Notes under the pieces: generated by a model
Seen by the model: only the letters and a program-made list of their open reading frames with translations
Database searches by the model: none
What the model was told of the DNA's origin: nothing
Shown: piece after piece, positions 15,871 through 24,151 of the stretch
How positions within the stretch are numbered: position 1 is the stretch's first letter
How the letters are laid out: every line of letters starts with the position of its first letter
Source of the DNA: JBHJGM01 sp964405825
GTDB lineage: Bacteria; Verrucomicrobiota; Verrucomicrobiia; Opitutales; JBHJGM01
DNA length: 62,823 bases
Assembly (NCBI GenBank): GCA_964405825.1
Contig: CAYOPI010000012.1
Coordinates: 1-62,823 of the forward strand
Direction of reading: 5' to 3'
Made by a program: the position numbers and the translations under genes

Positions 15871-17010
15871 TTACTCGTTTATCGGCTCGAGGTCGTCGAA
15901 GGCGGGCACCTCGATCTCGTAGACCTGGCCGTAGCCGCTTCGGTCGGAGGTGAAGACGATGTGCGTGCCGTCCGGGGTGAAACGCGGGTGCGGATGCACG
16001 TGCTGGATGTGGGAGGACGAGCGATGCTCGCAAAGCAGGCGCGGCCCTTCGTAGCCGTCAGCCGTGCGGCGCCAGAGCTTGATCACCCCGCCGCCGTCGC
16101 CCACGATCAACTCGCGGTCGTTGGAATGAATGTGGCCGGTGTGGCGTGAGAAGGGCGTCTCCACCAGAGCGGTGTCATCGTAGCGGACGCAGCCCAGGAA
16201 GGCGCTGTTGAGGGAGTCGCGATGCCCGTGAAAGCCCAGCGTTTCCCCGTCGGCCAGCCAGTACTCGTGGCCGACGGCCTCGCCGGGCTCGGTGGTGGCG
16301 CGGATCTTCCAATTCTGGCCGGTGTTCAGGTCCAGGCCCCAGATGCGCTGGTCGACTTTGTGCCAGGGGCCTTCGTGGCAGTAGGTCAGCAGGTGCGCGT
16401 GGACGGGCGAGGTGTTGACGTGGCCGACCCAGTAACGCTCCTCAAAGACCGTCTCAATCGTGCCGGAACCGTCGGTGGGGATGCGCAGAATGCGCGAAAG
16501 CGGCATTGCCTCCCAGGTTTCTTCAAAGCCCACGTAGCCGTGCAGCAGATCGGTGTCGATGCGGTCGGAGAGGTCCTCCCACATGCCCGTGAGGAGGTAG
16601 CGCCCGTCGGCGGTGACGTTCAGCATCGAGCTGACCCAGCCGGGCTCGATCTCGGCCAACACGCGCTGCTTGCCCGTGAGTCCATCAACCGCGAGCACCT
16701 GCCGCCCGTAAAAGAAGCAAGCCTCGCCGCTGATCGGATTGACCGCCGCGCGGATGAAGCCGATGCGGTCGAATTCGGGCTCGGGCGCCAGGTCGGTGAG
16801 CTGGCTCAACGCGCCGGTGGCGCGCTCGATGGCAAAGAGGTTCGCGCGGTTGGCCCGGTCCGAGCCGATGTACATCCGGCACCCGCCGTCGAACCAGCCG
16901 GGATTGGTGAAGTAAAAGTGGTGGCTGTGGCCCTTGTAGTCGGTCAGTTGCCGCAGCCTGCGCCCGGTTGGTCGATCGGTGATCTCGCGGGCTTCGTTGG
17001 GCGTCGGCAT
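15871..17010 (-). CDS. Oligogalacturonate lyase, PL22 family (copy 2)
   Basis: This 379-residue beta-propeller protein has HSHHFYFTNPGWFDGG near the N-terminus, the mid-protein HVNTSPVHAHLLTYCHEGP, VGHEYWLADG, and the C-terminal SSHIQHVHPHPRFTPDG with VFTSDRSGYGQVYEIEVP. The clustered His residues are the metal ligands of PL22 lyases. It closely resembles classical Ogl and is probably the main digalacturonate-cleaving enzyme, with copy 1 more divergent. The ATG at 17010 lies 2 bases from the stop of the GYD gene, so the two are co-transcribed. Confidence 0.85.
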   Translation of the reverse strand: MPTPNEAREITDRPTGRRLRQLTDYKGHSHHFYFTNPGWFDGGCRMYIGSDRANRANLFAIERATGALSQLTDLAPEPEFDRIGFIRAAVNPISGEACFFYGRQVLAVDGLTGKQRVLAEIEPGWVSSMLNVTADGRYLLTGMWEDLSDRIDTDLLHGYVGFEETWEAMPLSRILRIPTDGSGTIETVFEERYWVGHVNTSPVHAHLLTYCHEGPWHKVDQRIWGLDLNTGQNWKIRATTEPGEAVGHEYWLADGETLGFHGHRDSLNSAFLGCVRYDDTALVETPFSRHTGHIHSNDRELIVGDGGGVIKLWRRTADGYEGPRLLCEHRSSSHIQHVHPHPRFTPDGTHIVFTSDRSGYGQVYEIEVPAFDDLEPINE

Positions 17011-17012
17011 CC

Positions 17013-17306
17013 TCAGCCCAGCTTGCCGAGAATGGCGCTGAAGGCACTCTCGTCGTAGGCCAGGAGCGTTTGCGAGCGCACGTTGCAAGCCGTGCCGAGA
17101 GAGAGCAGGGCAGCCGCGGCGGCTTCGTCGTCGGGGGCTTCGAAGACGAGCACGCCGTCGTAGGCGCCGACGGTCCAGTACTGCTGCTTGACGGTGATGC
17201 CAAGGCCGCTGGTGGTCTTGGCAAAGTCGCCCGCGCGCACGGGGGAGTTTTTGATGGCGGTGATCCCGCGTTCGGTGAAGGTCAACAAGGCGATAAACGT
17301 TTTCAT
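17013..17306 (-). CDS. GYD domain protein
   Basis: The 97-residue protein starts MKTFIALLTFTERGITAIKN and continues with KQQYWTVGAYDGVLVFEAPD, where GxYDGVxVFExPDD is the sequence that names the GYD family. It is a small ferredoxin-like alpha/beta protein without known biochemical function, often found beside metabolic enzymes. It is the first gene of a two-gene unit with the PL22 lyase and is divergent from the Gfo/Idh oxidoreductase. The ATG at 17306 is chosen because longer in-frame extension gives no family similarity. Confidence 0.8.
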   Translation of the reverse strand: MKTFIALLTFTERGITAIKNSPVRAGDFAKTTSGLGITVKQQYWTVGAYDGVLVFEAPDDEAAAAALLSLGTACNVRSQTLLAYDESAFSAILGKLG

Positions 17307-17424
17307 GGTAACTGGAGTGACCCTGCCGCAGTGCAAATTGTTTCCGCAATCGAAAACGGGTGATTCGAGCCGAATTGAAGCAAATGTGCTTGGCAGAAGA
17401 AGCCGGGTAGCGTTGACCGGTATC

Positions 17425-18444
17425 ATGGCTTCCCAAACCCTTCGCGCCGCCGTCCTCGGCACCGGCGGCATGGCGCGCATGCATGTGCGCAACTTCCTGA
17501 CCCACCCCGACACCGAACTGGCAGCCATCGGCTCGCGTACCCAGGAGGCGGCAACGGATTTCATTCAGTCCGTCGAGGTGCCCGGCTCCCCGCGGGTTTA
17601 CACCGATTTTGGGGCACTGCTGAAGGGCGAGGCCGGGCTCAACGTGGTCTTCGTCTGCCTGCCGCCCTTCGCCCATCGCGGCGAGGTTGTCCAGGCTGCC
17701 GAGGCCGGACTGCACCTGTTTCTGGAGAAGCCGATCGCCCTGACCGTGGACGATGCCGAAGCCATGACCACGGCCATCGCCAAGGCCGGCGTAACCTCGC
17801 AGGTCTGCTATCAGTTTCGTTTCAAGAAAGCCACCCAGCGCATGCTCGCGCTGCTGCAAAGCGGCGAGGCCGGGCACCCCACCCTCTTCGAAGGCCGCTT
17901 CTGGGTGAACATGCGGGCCAAGCCCTGGTGGACCAACCCCGACGAATCCGGCGGGCAACTCTTCGAGCAACTGATCCACCTTTACGACCTGGGAATGTGC
18001 TTTTGCGGGCCGCCCGCCGAGGTCGGTGCGCGCATCGCCAACCTCTGCCACACCGACGATCCAAGTTACCGCATCGAGGACACCTCGTTGGGGCAAATCC
18101 GCTTTCAAAACGGCGCGCTGGGCTCGGTCAGCGGCTCCAATTGTGCCATCCCCGAGCGCTACATCGGCGACTGGCGGCTGGTCTGCGAGAAGGCCACGCT
18201 GCACGCGCACTCCACCGGTGACTGGCGCGAGCCCGATCGAGCCACCATCCACTTCGGGCCGGACAAGGTGGAGGATTTCGTCGAGGACACCAACGCACAT
18301 GCCGCAACGCTCGCGGACTTCGTTGAGGCGTTGCGAGACGGACGAGCGGCGCAGGCTCCGGCCTCGGCCGGGCTGGAGGGCGTCCGCCTGACCCGCAAGG
18401 CGCTGGAGTCCGCCGCGCAAGGCGGCCGGCCGCTGCCGATCTGA
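17425..18444 (+). CDS. Gfo/Idh/MocA family oxidoreductase
   Basis: The 339-residue protein has an N-terminal Rossmann fold (RAAVLGTGGMARMHVRNFL), the family motif EKPIALTVDDAEAM with the catalytic Lys, and a C-terminal alpha/beta domain with a substrate-site GGQLFEQLIHLYDL. Members oxidise or reduce sugars or inositols with NAD(P). In this pectin-related island it may act on galacturonate-derived or arabinose sugars; the exact substrate is not readable. It is followed after 47 bases by a 2-hydroxyacid dehydrogenase on the same strand, likely one operon. Confidence 0.85.
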   Translation: MASQTLRAAVLGTGGMARMHVRNFLTHPDTELAAIGSRTQEAATDFIQSVEVPGSPRVYTDFGALLKGEAGLNVVFVCLPPFAHRGEVVQAAEAGLHLFLEKPIALTVDDAEAMTTAIAKAGVTSQVCYQFRFKKATQRMLALLQSGEAGHPTLFEGRFWVNMRAKPWWTNPDESGGQLFEQLIHLYDLGMCFCGPPAEVGARIANLCHTDDPSYRIEDTSLGQIRFQNGALGSVSGSNCAIPERYIGDWRLVCEKATLHAHSTGDWREPDRATIHFGPDKVEDFVEDTNAHAATLADFVEALRDGRAAQAPASAGLEGVRLTRKALESAAQGGRPLPI

Positions 18445-18491
18445 ACGCATCCCGGAGTTTCCCGAAACCACCCGAAAAATCCCGATTGAAC

Positions 18492-19490
18492 ATGAATCTG
18501 CTGGTCAACCTGCCCGAGGGCTTCTTCACCGCGCCGGATCTGCAAACCGCCTGGGAGCGCCTGCGCGCCCTGGGCGAGCTGCGACAGACCTCGCACAACA
18601 CCCCCGAAGAGATCCGCGACGATCTGGCCTGGGCCGACCACGTCATCATGTGGTCGTGGCCGGTGCTGGACGCCGAACTTCTCGACGCGGCCGGAGAGCT
18701 GGGCTTTCTCGGGCACGTCGACATTGTGCAACAGGCCGCCCGGGAAGCCCTGGCGCGCGGCATCCCGCTGTCCTGCTCCAAGCGCGGCTGGTCGCCGGCG
18801 GTCTCGGAGCTGGCCCTCGCGCTCATGTTGAACCTGCTGCGGCGCATTTCGCACTACCATGCGGCCATGCGCGAGGGCCGCGAGAAATGGGTACAGGCGA
18901 TGCCGGAGGACTTCCCCTTCGACGAGCGGCAACTGACCGGACGGGCTGTGGGGATCATCGGGCTGGGCGGCGTGGGCCGGCGTCTGGCCGAACTGCTCAC
19001 GCCCTTTGCGCCCAATCCGCTGCGGGTGTTTGATCCGTTCCTGCCGAAGGAGGCCTTCGGCGCGCATGGCGCTGTGCGCGCGGATCTGCCCGAGCTGCTG
19101 AGCGAGTCGGAAGTCGTCGTGCTCTGCGCCGCGGCCAACACCGACACCAAGCACCTGATCGGCGAAGCTGAAATCGCCCGGCTGAAATCCGGCTCGGTTT
19201 TCATCAACGTCGCGCGATCCGCGCTGGTCGATTACGACGCGCTGGCCCGGCGGCTGGAGAAGGGCGACGTTCTCGCCGGACTGGACGTCTTTGAAAAAGA
19301 ACCACTCGAAGCCGACCACCCGCTGCGCAAAATCCCCGGCGCGTTTCTGACACCGCACCGGGGCGGTGGTCTGCGCGAGTCGATCCACCGCGTTGTGCAC
19401 TGGCTGATCGATGATCTTGAGGCCCACCTCAAGGGCCAGCCCCGTGCTCACATCGTCACCGAAGCGATGATTCCCAGTCTGGACGGCTAG
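18492..19490 (+). CDS. D-2-hydroxyacid dehydrogenase family protein
   Basis: The 332-residue protein has a nucleotide-binding domain with GIIGLGGVGRRLAELL, the conserved INVARSALVDYDAL strand, LAGLDVFEKEPL with the catalytic Glu, and a final LTPHRGG containing the catalytic His. These features fit the D-isomer 2-hydroxyacid dehydrogenases (glyoxylate, phosphoglycerate or hydroxypyruvate reductase type). The N-terminal domain is short and unlike SerA, and there is no ACT domain. The ATG at 18492 is preferred over the TTG six bases earlier. Its TAG interlocks with the stop of the converging arabinofuranosidase gene in CTAG. Confidence 0.85.
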   Translation: MNLLVNLPEGFFTAPDLQTAWERLRALGELRQTSHNTPEEIRDDLAWADHVIMWSWPVLDAELLDAAGELGFLGHVDIVQQAAREALARGIPLSCSKRGWSPAVSELALALMLNLLRRISHYHAAMREGREKWVQAMPEDFPFDERQLTGRAVGIIGLGGVGRRLAELLTPFAPNPLRVFDPFLPKEAFGAHGAVRADLPELLSESEVVVLCAAANTDTKHLIGEAEIARLKSGSVFINVARSALVDYDALARRLEKGDVLAGLDVFEKEPLEADHPLRKIPGAFLTPHRGGGLRESIHRVVHWLIDDLEAHLKGQPRAHIVTEAMIPSLDG

Positions 19491-21199
19491 GGCGCGTTCG
19501 GCGGGACGCCCAGCTTGATCTCGATGACGTTGACGGTCTTTGCAGGCAGGAGGACGGGGATGCGCTCCAGCTGGATGAGCGCGCCGAGGTTGAGCGATTG
19601 CAGGTCGGCCATGTCGAGACTGGAGCCCGCAGAGGCGGGCTTCTCGCGCATGGTGTAAATCTGCGCCAGAATGGGGACCTCCGGACCGAAGCCCTCCAGG
19701 GAAATCAAGAGCAGACGGCCCTGCTCGGCGTCACGGTTGATGGCGTGCACGTAGAGGGTGTCGGCGTCGCGGGTGCTGACCACATCGACGTCGGCCACGC
19801 GCTCCATCGCCTTGATGTTCTGCAGGCGGAGGGGCTGCGCGTAGTAGGTGTTGCCCGCGAGCCGGGTGCGCAGAAAGCGGTCGCCATGGTGGCGGCTGTA
19901 GAGGCTGACGGCCATGCCCGTGGGGCTGATGAAGGGCTGGGTGGCCTCGCCCGGTTTGGGCACGCGGATGCCGGTGATCCCCCAGGACGAGCCCACCAGC
20001 ATCGACTGGTTGGCCACGCGGATGAGATCGCCCTGGCGCATAAAGGCATGCAGGTAACCGGCCGCACCGAGCCCGTGCGCGAAGGGGTCCTCGGGCAGGC
20101 CGCGGTTGCCTTCGTCGAGGTTCCACCAGCCGTTCCAGTTCCACTCGGTCACGCCGACGGGATAGCCCAGCTCGCGCGCGATGCGCAGCGATCGCACGTT
20201 GAGCATCGCCTGGCCGGTTTCGCGGTCGGTGCCGGGCACGCTGACGACCGCGCGGTAGTACGCCTTCTGGGTGATCTCCTGCGGGTCGAAGGGCTCGCCC
20301 TCGCGCTCGACCGTCTGGATGCCCCAGGGCTGATAGTCGTGAAAGGTCATGTAGTCGATGCGATCGCCCAGGCGTTGCTTCAGGCGCTCGGCCACGGGGA
20401 TCGGCACCTCGTTTTGCTCGAGCTGAATCTCGACGAAAATCTCGATCGAGGGGTCGACCGCGCGCATCGCCTCCAGATGGATGACGACCTGCTCGATGTA
20501 GAGGTCGGCGATGGCCTCGGGCGTCTCGCCCTGCTTGGTCAGGGCACCGGCAAAGGCCCAGAAGCTCTCGTTGCCAATCTGCCAGGAGGGGACGTTCCAG
20601 GGTTCCTCGCGACCGTTCTCGGCCCGCAGCCGCGCCCAGCGCAGGATCGACTCGGGCAGGTCGGCATCGATGGGCGCGTTGCAGTAGGCGACCATCGCGG
20701 CGGCATTTTCGACCGACTGCGCCCAGCTCTCGTTGTGCCACTGACGCAGGGGCCGCGACAAGGCCACCACCATCAGCGGCTCGGAGTCGAGTTGCTCGCA
20801 CAGCTCGAGGAACGCATCCAGGCCGAAGCGGGCATCGTCGGGGCGGTCGTGCGTTTCGCGGTCGAAGGCACCGTCGACCAAATGCGTCCAGGGCCGGCCG
20901 TACTCAACGGCGCCCCCGCCCGGGAAGCGCATCATGGGAATCGCCATCGACTCGAGGAAATCCACCACCAGCGAGTCGATTCGGTCGGTCGCCGGATCGA
21001 TGGCGGCTTCGGGGCCGGGCTCCTTCTTGCCGGCCCGCTCCATGAAGTGCCCGAAGATGCGGCTGTCGATGGTGTGCAGGGACTCGTTTTCGATGGTCAC
21101 CCGCAACGGTCCCGGGCCCTCCTCGGCAAAGGCTGCATGCGTGCCGGGAGCCGACCAGAACAGTCCAAGAAAAAGGAGCCAACGGGGTATGCCGAACAT
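19487..21199 (-). CDS. Secreted alpha-L-arabinofuranosidase-like glycoside hydrolase (GH51-like, copy 1)
   Basis: The 570-residue protein begins with a Sec signal peptide ending near APGTHAAFA. The mature part has IDSRIFGHFMERAG, the MMRFPGGGAVEYGRPW strand, the acid/base motif WQIGNES and the nucleophile region VTEWNWNGWW, the layout of GH51 clan-A arabinofuranosidases, followed by a C-terminal beta-sandwich. It probably removes arabinose from pectin side chains outside the cytoplasm. Copy 2, immediately upstream on the same strand, is a clear but diverged paralogue. GH39/GH79-like clan-A enzymes are possible alternatives. Confidence 0.72.
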   Translation of the reverse strand: MFGIPRWLLFLGLFWSAPGTHAAFAEEGPGPLRVTIENESLHTIDSRIFGHFMERAGKKEPGPEAAIDPATDRIDSLVVDFLESMAIPMMRFPGGGAVEYGRPWTHLVDGAFDRETHDRPDDARFGLDAFLELCEQLDSEPLMVVALSRPLRQWHNESWAQSVENAAAMVAYCNAPIDADLPESILRWARLRAENGREEPWNVPSWQIGNESFWAFAGALTKQGETPEAIADLYIEQVVIHLEAMRAVDPSIEIFVEIQLEQNEVPIPVAERLKQRLGDRIDYMTFHDYQPWGIQTVEREGEPFDPQEITQKAYYRAVVSVPGTDRETGQAMLNVRSLRIARELGYPVGVTEWNWNGWWNLDEGNRGLPEDPFAHGLGAAGYLHAFMRQGDLIRVANQSMLVGSSWGITGIRVPKPGEATQPFISPTGMAVSLYSRHHGDRFLRTRLAGNTYYAQPLRLQNIKAMERVADVDVVSTRDADTLYVHAINRDAEQGRLLLISLEGFGPEVPILAQIYTMREKPASAGSSLDMADLQSLNLGALIQLERIPVLLPAKTVNVIEIKLGVPPNAP

Positions 21200-21249
21200 G
21201 CTGCCTGACTGTCAGTGCACCCGGACCGCGGCAACGCAAAAGCCCGCCC

Positions 21250-22950
21250 TCAACCGCCGGTCAGCTCAATCGCGAAGACGTTGGCCGAACGCGCCGGAAC
21301 CTCCAGCGTCATCGAACCGTCTTGCGAAGACGCTTCCACGGGCACTTCGACCAACCGGGAGCGATCCAGGCGCTTCTGCCGCCACTGCGCCTCGGGCTTG
21401 GGCACCAGCGAGTGCCGCGTGACGGTGCCTGTCTCGCGGGCAAAATCCTCGAGCTGCACTTTCAGGGAGCGGGCTTGATCGGCGTCACGGTTGATCACGT
21501 GCAGGAAAAGCGTGTCGTCGTTGCGGGTGGCCAGCACATCCAGATAGGCCACCTTGGGCTTGGCCCGAATGCCACTGAGCCTGAAGGGCTGCTCGTAGAA
21601 ATCGTTCTCGCTCAATTCCAGGCGCAGCATCCGGTCGCCGTGATGGTGGCGGTAGAGCATGGTGGCCAGGCCCGTGCCGGTCATCAGCGGTGGAAAGGAC
21701 TCGTCCTGCTTGGGCACGTGGATGGAGGTGATGGCCCAGTCGGTGCCGACCTGCATGGACTGGTTGGCGATGTGCACGCGTTCACCCCGACGCATGATGG
21801 CGTGCAGAAAACTCGCCGCGCCCACGCCCGAGGCATGGTTGTCGTTGCGGTCGCTGTTGTCTTTGCGGCCCTCGATCAGAAACCAGCCGTTCCAGTTCCA
21901 TTCGGTGATGGCCAGGTTGTAGCCATACTTCTCGGCGGCAAAGTAGGCACGCTGGTTCAGCACGGCCTGACCGCTCTCGCGTTGAATGCCCGGCACGCTG
22001 ACGGCGGCGCGAAAGAAGTCGGCGTTGGTGAAGGTGTCCGGGTCGACCGGTTCACGGTTTTTGCGAATCTCCTTCATCTCCCAGGGCTGGTAGATGTGGT
22101 AGGTCAGGTAGTCGATCCGGTCACCGAAGGTCTCGTGAAGGATCCCGGTGATCTCCATCTCCGGCACGTTGTTCTCGAAGTGGTTTTCGACGAAGATGAT
22201 CGCGTCGGGGTCGACCGATTTGACCGCATCGATGTGCGCGCCGACCTGCTTGACGTACATCTCGGCGATCTGCCGGGGCTCGTAGTTCTGCCGGGAGAGC
22301 GGCCGGTGAAAGATGTGGAAGGGCTCGTTGCCAATCTGCCAGTACCTGACGTTCCAGGGCTCCACGCGGCCGTTCTCGGCACGCAGCCGGGCCCAGCGCA
22401 GGAGATTTTCGGGCAGGTCGGCGTCGACGGGGGCGTTGCAGTAGGCCACCAGCGCCGCGGCGTACTCGTAGGAATCGCGCCAGGAGAGATCGTCTGGAAA
22501 GACAAGCGGCTTGCTCATCGAAACCACCAGCAGCGGTTCGGTTCCCTGAGCTTCACAGAGGTTGAGGAACTCATCGTAGCCAAAGGCGTAGCCCTCCGGA
22601 CGGGCCGGGTCATCGCGGTCGTAGGCACCGTCGATGAGGTGGGTCCAGAGGGGCCCCCACTCCAACTGGTTGCCGCCGGGGAAGCGGCTGACCGGGCTGG
22701 CCATCTGCGCCATCAGCTCGACGACCTCGGGATTCAGCACCCCGGTCTGGGCATCGATCATCGCCTCGGGTCCCGGCTCGCGTTCGGGCCAGCGTTCGAC
22801 GAATTGCCCGAAAACCCGCACGTCGATGGAATGGAGCACGTCGTTGTGGACGGTGCCCCTGACCGGGGCGGGCGTGGCGGGTATATCCGCGTTTGCGATC
22901 GACGCGGAGAGAGCGATGGAGGCCATGGCAAGCAGACAAGTATGTTTCAT
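21250..22950 (-). CDS. Secreted alpha-L-arabinofuranosidase-like glycoside hydrolase (GH51-like, copy 2)
   Basis: From the ATG at 22950 the 566-residue protein begins with a signal peptide (KHTCLLAMASIALSASIANA). It has VRVFGQFVERWPE, SRFPGGNQLEWGPLWTHL, the acid/base WQIGNEP and the nucleophile region ITEWNWNGWF, then a C-terminal beta domain. The same motifs stand in the same order in copy 1, so the pair arose by duplication. A longer frame to 23040 exists, but it runs into the PEP-CTERM terminator and is rejected. The likely role is arabinan or arabinogalactan side-chain removal in the periplasm or outside. Confidence 0.72.
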   Translation of the reverse strand: MKHTCLLAMASIALSASIANADIPATPAPVRGTVHNDVLHSIDVRVFGQFVERWPEREPGPEAMIDAQTGVLNPEVVELMAQMASPVSRFPGGNQLEWGPLWTHLIDGAYDRDDPARPEGYAFGYDEFLNLCEAQGTEPLLVVSMSKPLVFPDDLSWRDSYEYAAALVAYCNAPVDADLPENLLRWARLRAENGRVEPWNVRYWQIGNEPFHIFHRPLSRQNYEPRQIAEMYVKQVGAHIDAVKSVDPDAIIFVENHFENNVPEMEITGILHETFGDRIDYLTYHIYQPWEMKEIRKNREPVDPDTFTNADFFRAAVSVPGIQRESGQAVLNQRAYFAAEKYGYNLAITEWNWNGWFLIEGRKDNSDRNDNHASGVGAASFLHAIMRRGERVHIANQSMQVGTDWAITSIHVPKQDESFPPLMTGTGLATMLYRHHHGDRMLRLELSENDFYEQPFRLSGIRAKPKVAYLDVLATRNDDTLFLHVINRDADQARSLKVQLEDFARETGTVTRHSLVPKPEAQWRQKRLDRSRLVEVPVEASSQDGSMTLEVPARSANVFAIELTGG

Positions 22951-22995
22951 CGGGGCGTCATCCGATCTCGCACCCCTGAAACCCCGCCGCAAACG

Positions 22996-23026
22996 AAAAA
23001 CCCTCCCGCCGAAGCGGCAGGAGGGG
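22996..23026 (-). terminator. Intrinsic terminator of the PEP-CTERM gene
   Basis: Read on the minus strand, a GC-rich stem (arms CCCTCC at 23001-23006 and GGAGGG at 23020-23025, with inner GCC/GGC) is followed at once by TTTTT (22996-23000). It lies 35 bases after the PEP-CTERM stop. Nearly the same stem is used at 24081-24111. Confidence 0.82.
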
Positions 23027-23060
23027 TGAAAATCGACCAAAGGCGGGCCCCGAAAGGCGC

Positions 23061-23804
23061 TCAGTCCTTACGCAGGCGCCGTCGCAGCCAGGCACCGCCC
23101 AGAGCGACCGCACCCAAAAGCAGACCGACCGTGGCCGGTTCCGGAACGGGCGGCGCGGTCGAGTTGCCCAGTTTGATCTGGAAGGCCTGACGCGAACCGC
23201 GAGCATTGGCCGGATCGTCAAACTGGAAGGCCACCGTGCCTTCGAGGGTAAAGCCATCATCGAGCGCACCGGCTCCGGGAATCACAAAGTACTCCGTCCC
23301 GAAACCGCCCACAAACGAGGGATTGGGCTGGGTGACGCCATCGACCTCAAAATTCGTGATGTTGATGAAGGTCGCGCCATCGATCGGGTCCTGTTTGCGG
23401 AAAGCCAATGTGTTCAGGGGCTGACCGGGAAGACCCACGATGCTCAAGGTGTCTTGAGTGCCGGAAACCTGAAAAGTCGCCAGCAGCGAAGCGCCATCGT
23501 AGACCAGCGAGAAGTCCAGCGGTACGTTGTTGGGCCAGGAGAACTGGAGCGAGGTGTCTGGACCGGTGTTGGCCGGGTACAGGTCGATTTCCCAGTCGCC
23601 GCCGGAGGCGCTGTTGTTGCCGAATCGCCCTTCGGCGACAAAGGACTCGACGAAGTTGTTCGCGGCGGCCCACGCGAGAAACTCGGTGTCGGCGTTGGGC
23701 GTATCGGTGAAGGAGAGGGAAGCCAGGGCATGGGCGCTGCCGGTCTGTGCCAGTAGCGCCAGCGTCAATGCTCCCGCTCCTACAAGGCGGTGATGAAGGT
23801 TCAT
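23061..23804 (-). CDS. PEP-CTERM sorted surface protein
   Basis: The 247-residue protein has a signal peptide (about residues 1-27) and a beta-rich, acidic mature region with few charged helices. It ends with the sorting signal VPEPATVGLLLGAVALGGAW and then RRRLRK. This Pro-Glu-Pro motif, hydrophobic span and Arg cluster is recognised by an exosortase and marks exported surface or exopolysaccharide-associated proteins. No exosortase gene is in the window. The gene has its own promoter-like elements and an intrinsic terminator. Lack of a Shine-Dalgarno sequence before the ATG is notable. The function of the mature domain is unknown; secretion next to pectin enzymes may be coincidental. Confidence 0.88.
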   Translation of the reverse strand: MNLHHRLVGAGALTLALLAQTGSAHALASLSFTDTPNADTEFLAWAAANNFVESFVAEGRFGNNSASGGDWEIDLYPANTGPDTSLQFSWPNNVPLDFSLVYDGASLLATFQVSGTQDTLSIVGLPGQPLNTLAFRKQDPIDGATFINITNFEVDGVTQPNPSFVGGFGTEYFVIPGAGALDDGFTLEGTVAFQFDDPANARGSRQAFQIKLGNSTAPPVPEPATVGLLLGAVALGGAWLRRRLRKD

Positions 23805-23842
23805 GAGGATGGATTGGATTGATGTTGATTCGGCAAGGGAAA

Positions 23843-23870
23843 ATCATCACGGCGTGACTGCATAGGTCAA
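23843..23870 (-). promoter_or_regulatory. Candidate promoter of the PEP-CTERM gene
   Basis: On the minus strand TTGACC (23865-23870) and GATGAT (23843-23848) are separated by 16 bases, matching 5/6 and 4/6 of the housekeeping consensus. The predicted transcript start lies about 30 bases before the ATG at 23804. This is moderate, sequence-only support. Confidence 0.4.
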
Positions 23871-24080
23871 CACCCTGTATGGTGAAAAACATTACACGCG
23901 GGTAACATTTTTCCCTATAATGTCGCCAGGGTTTCAGAAATGTTACATTGAGGTAAATAGGTGGCCCTATCATAGAAAAACCTCGCTCAATCCCAGCCCA
24001 CAGTGGCGACAACGCGCAGACGCTCACGCAGAACCAGCTGCGTGTCTATATGCCGGGCGCCAACGGACGCCCCGAACACG

Positions 24081-24111
24081 AAAAACCCCTCCGCCGAAGG
24101 GGCAGGAGGGG
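24081..24111 (-). terminator. Intrinsic terminator of the small minus-strand gene
   Basis: Arms CCCCTCC (24086-24092) and GGAGGGG (24105-24111) form a stem followed, on the minus strand, by TTTTT (24081-24085). It lies 40 bases after the stop of the gene at 24152-24496. It is almost a copy of the terminator at 22996-23026. Confidence 0.8.
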
Positions 24112-24151
24112 TGCGGTAAAGCGGGTTAGGCGCAGCTCGCCGGTGCAGTGA

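Larger units (their letters stand above)
23805..24151. other. AT-rich regulatory intergenic region
   Basis: This 347-base region is clearly more AT-rich than the genes around it. It holds the candidate PEP-CTERM promoter, a 9-base inverted repeat GTAACATTT (23902-23910) / AAATGTTAC (23938-23946) and a plus-strand TTACAC-N18-TATAAT match (23892-23921) with no gene downstream. The terminator of the next minus-strand gene is at 24081-24111. No coding frame was judged real. Confidence 0.45.

Noticed and set aside
15871..18471. Very long minus-strand frame of 866 residues
   Set aside because: Only the part below 17010 encodes the PL22 lyase; the rest is antisense to the GYD region and the Gfo/Idh gene.
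19598..23190. Long plus-strand open frames (536 and 622 residues) over the arabinofuranosidase genes
   Set aside because: They are antisense to two well-supported genes, show no domain, and arise from high GC at third positions.
23920..24129. Plus-strand frame of 69 residues beginning inside the TATAAT match
   Set aside because: Its start overlaps the -10 element and it reads through the minus-strand terminator; no coding signal.
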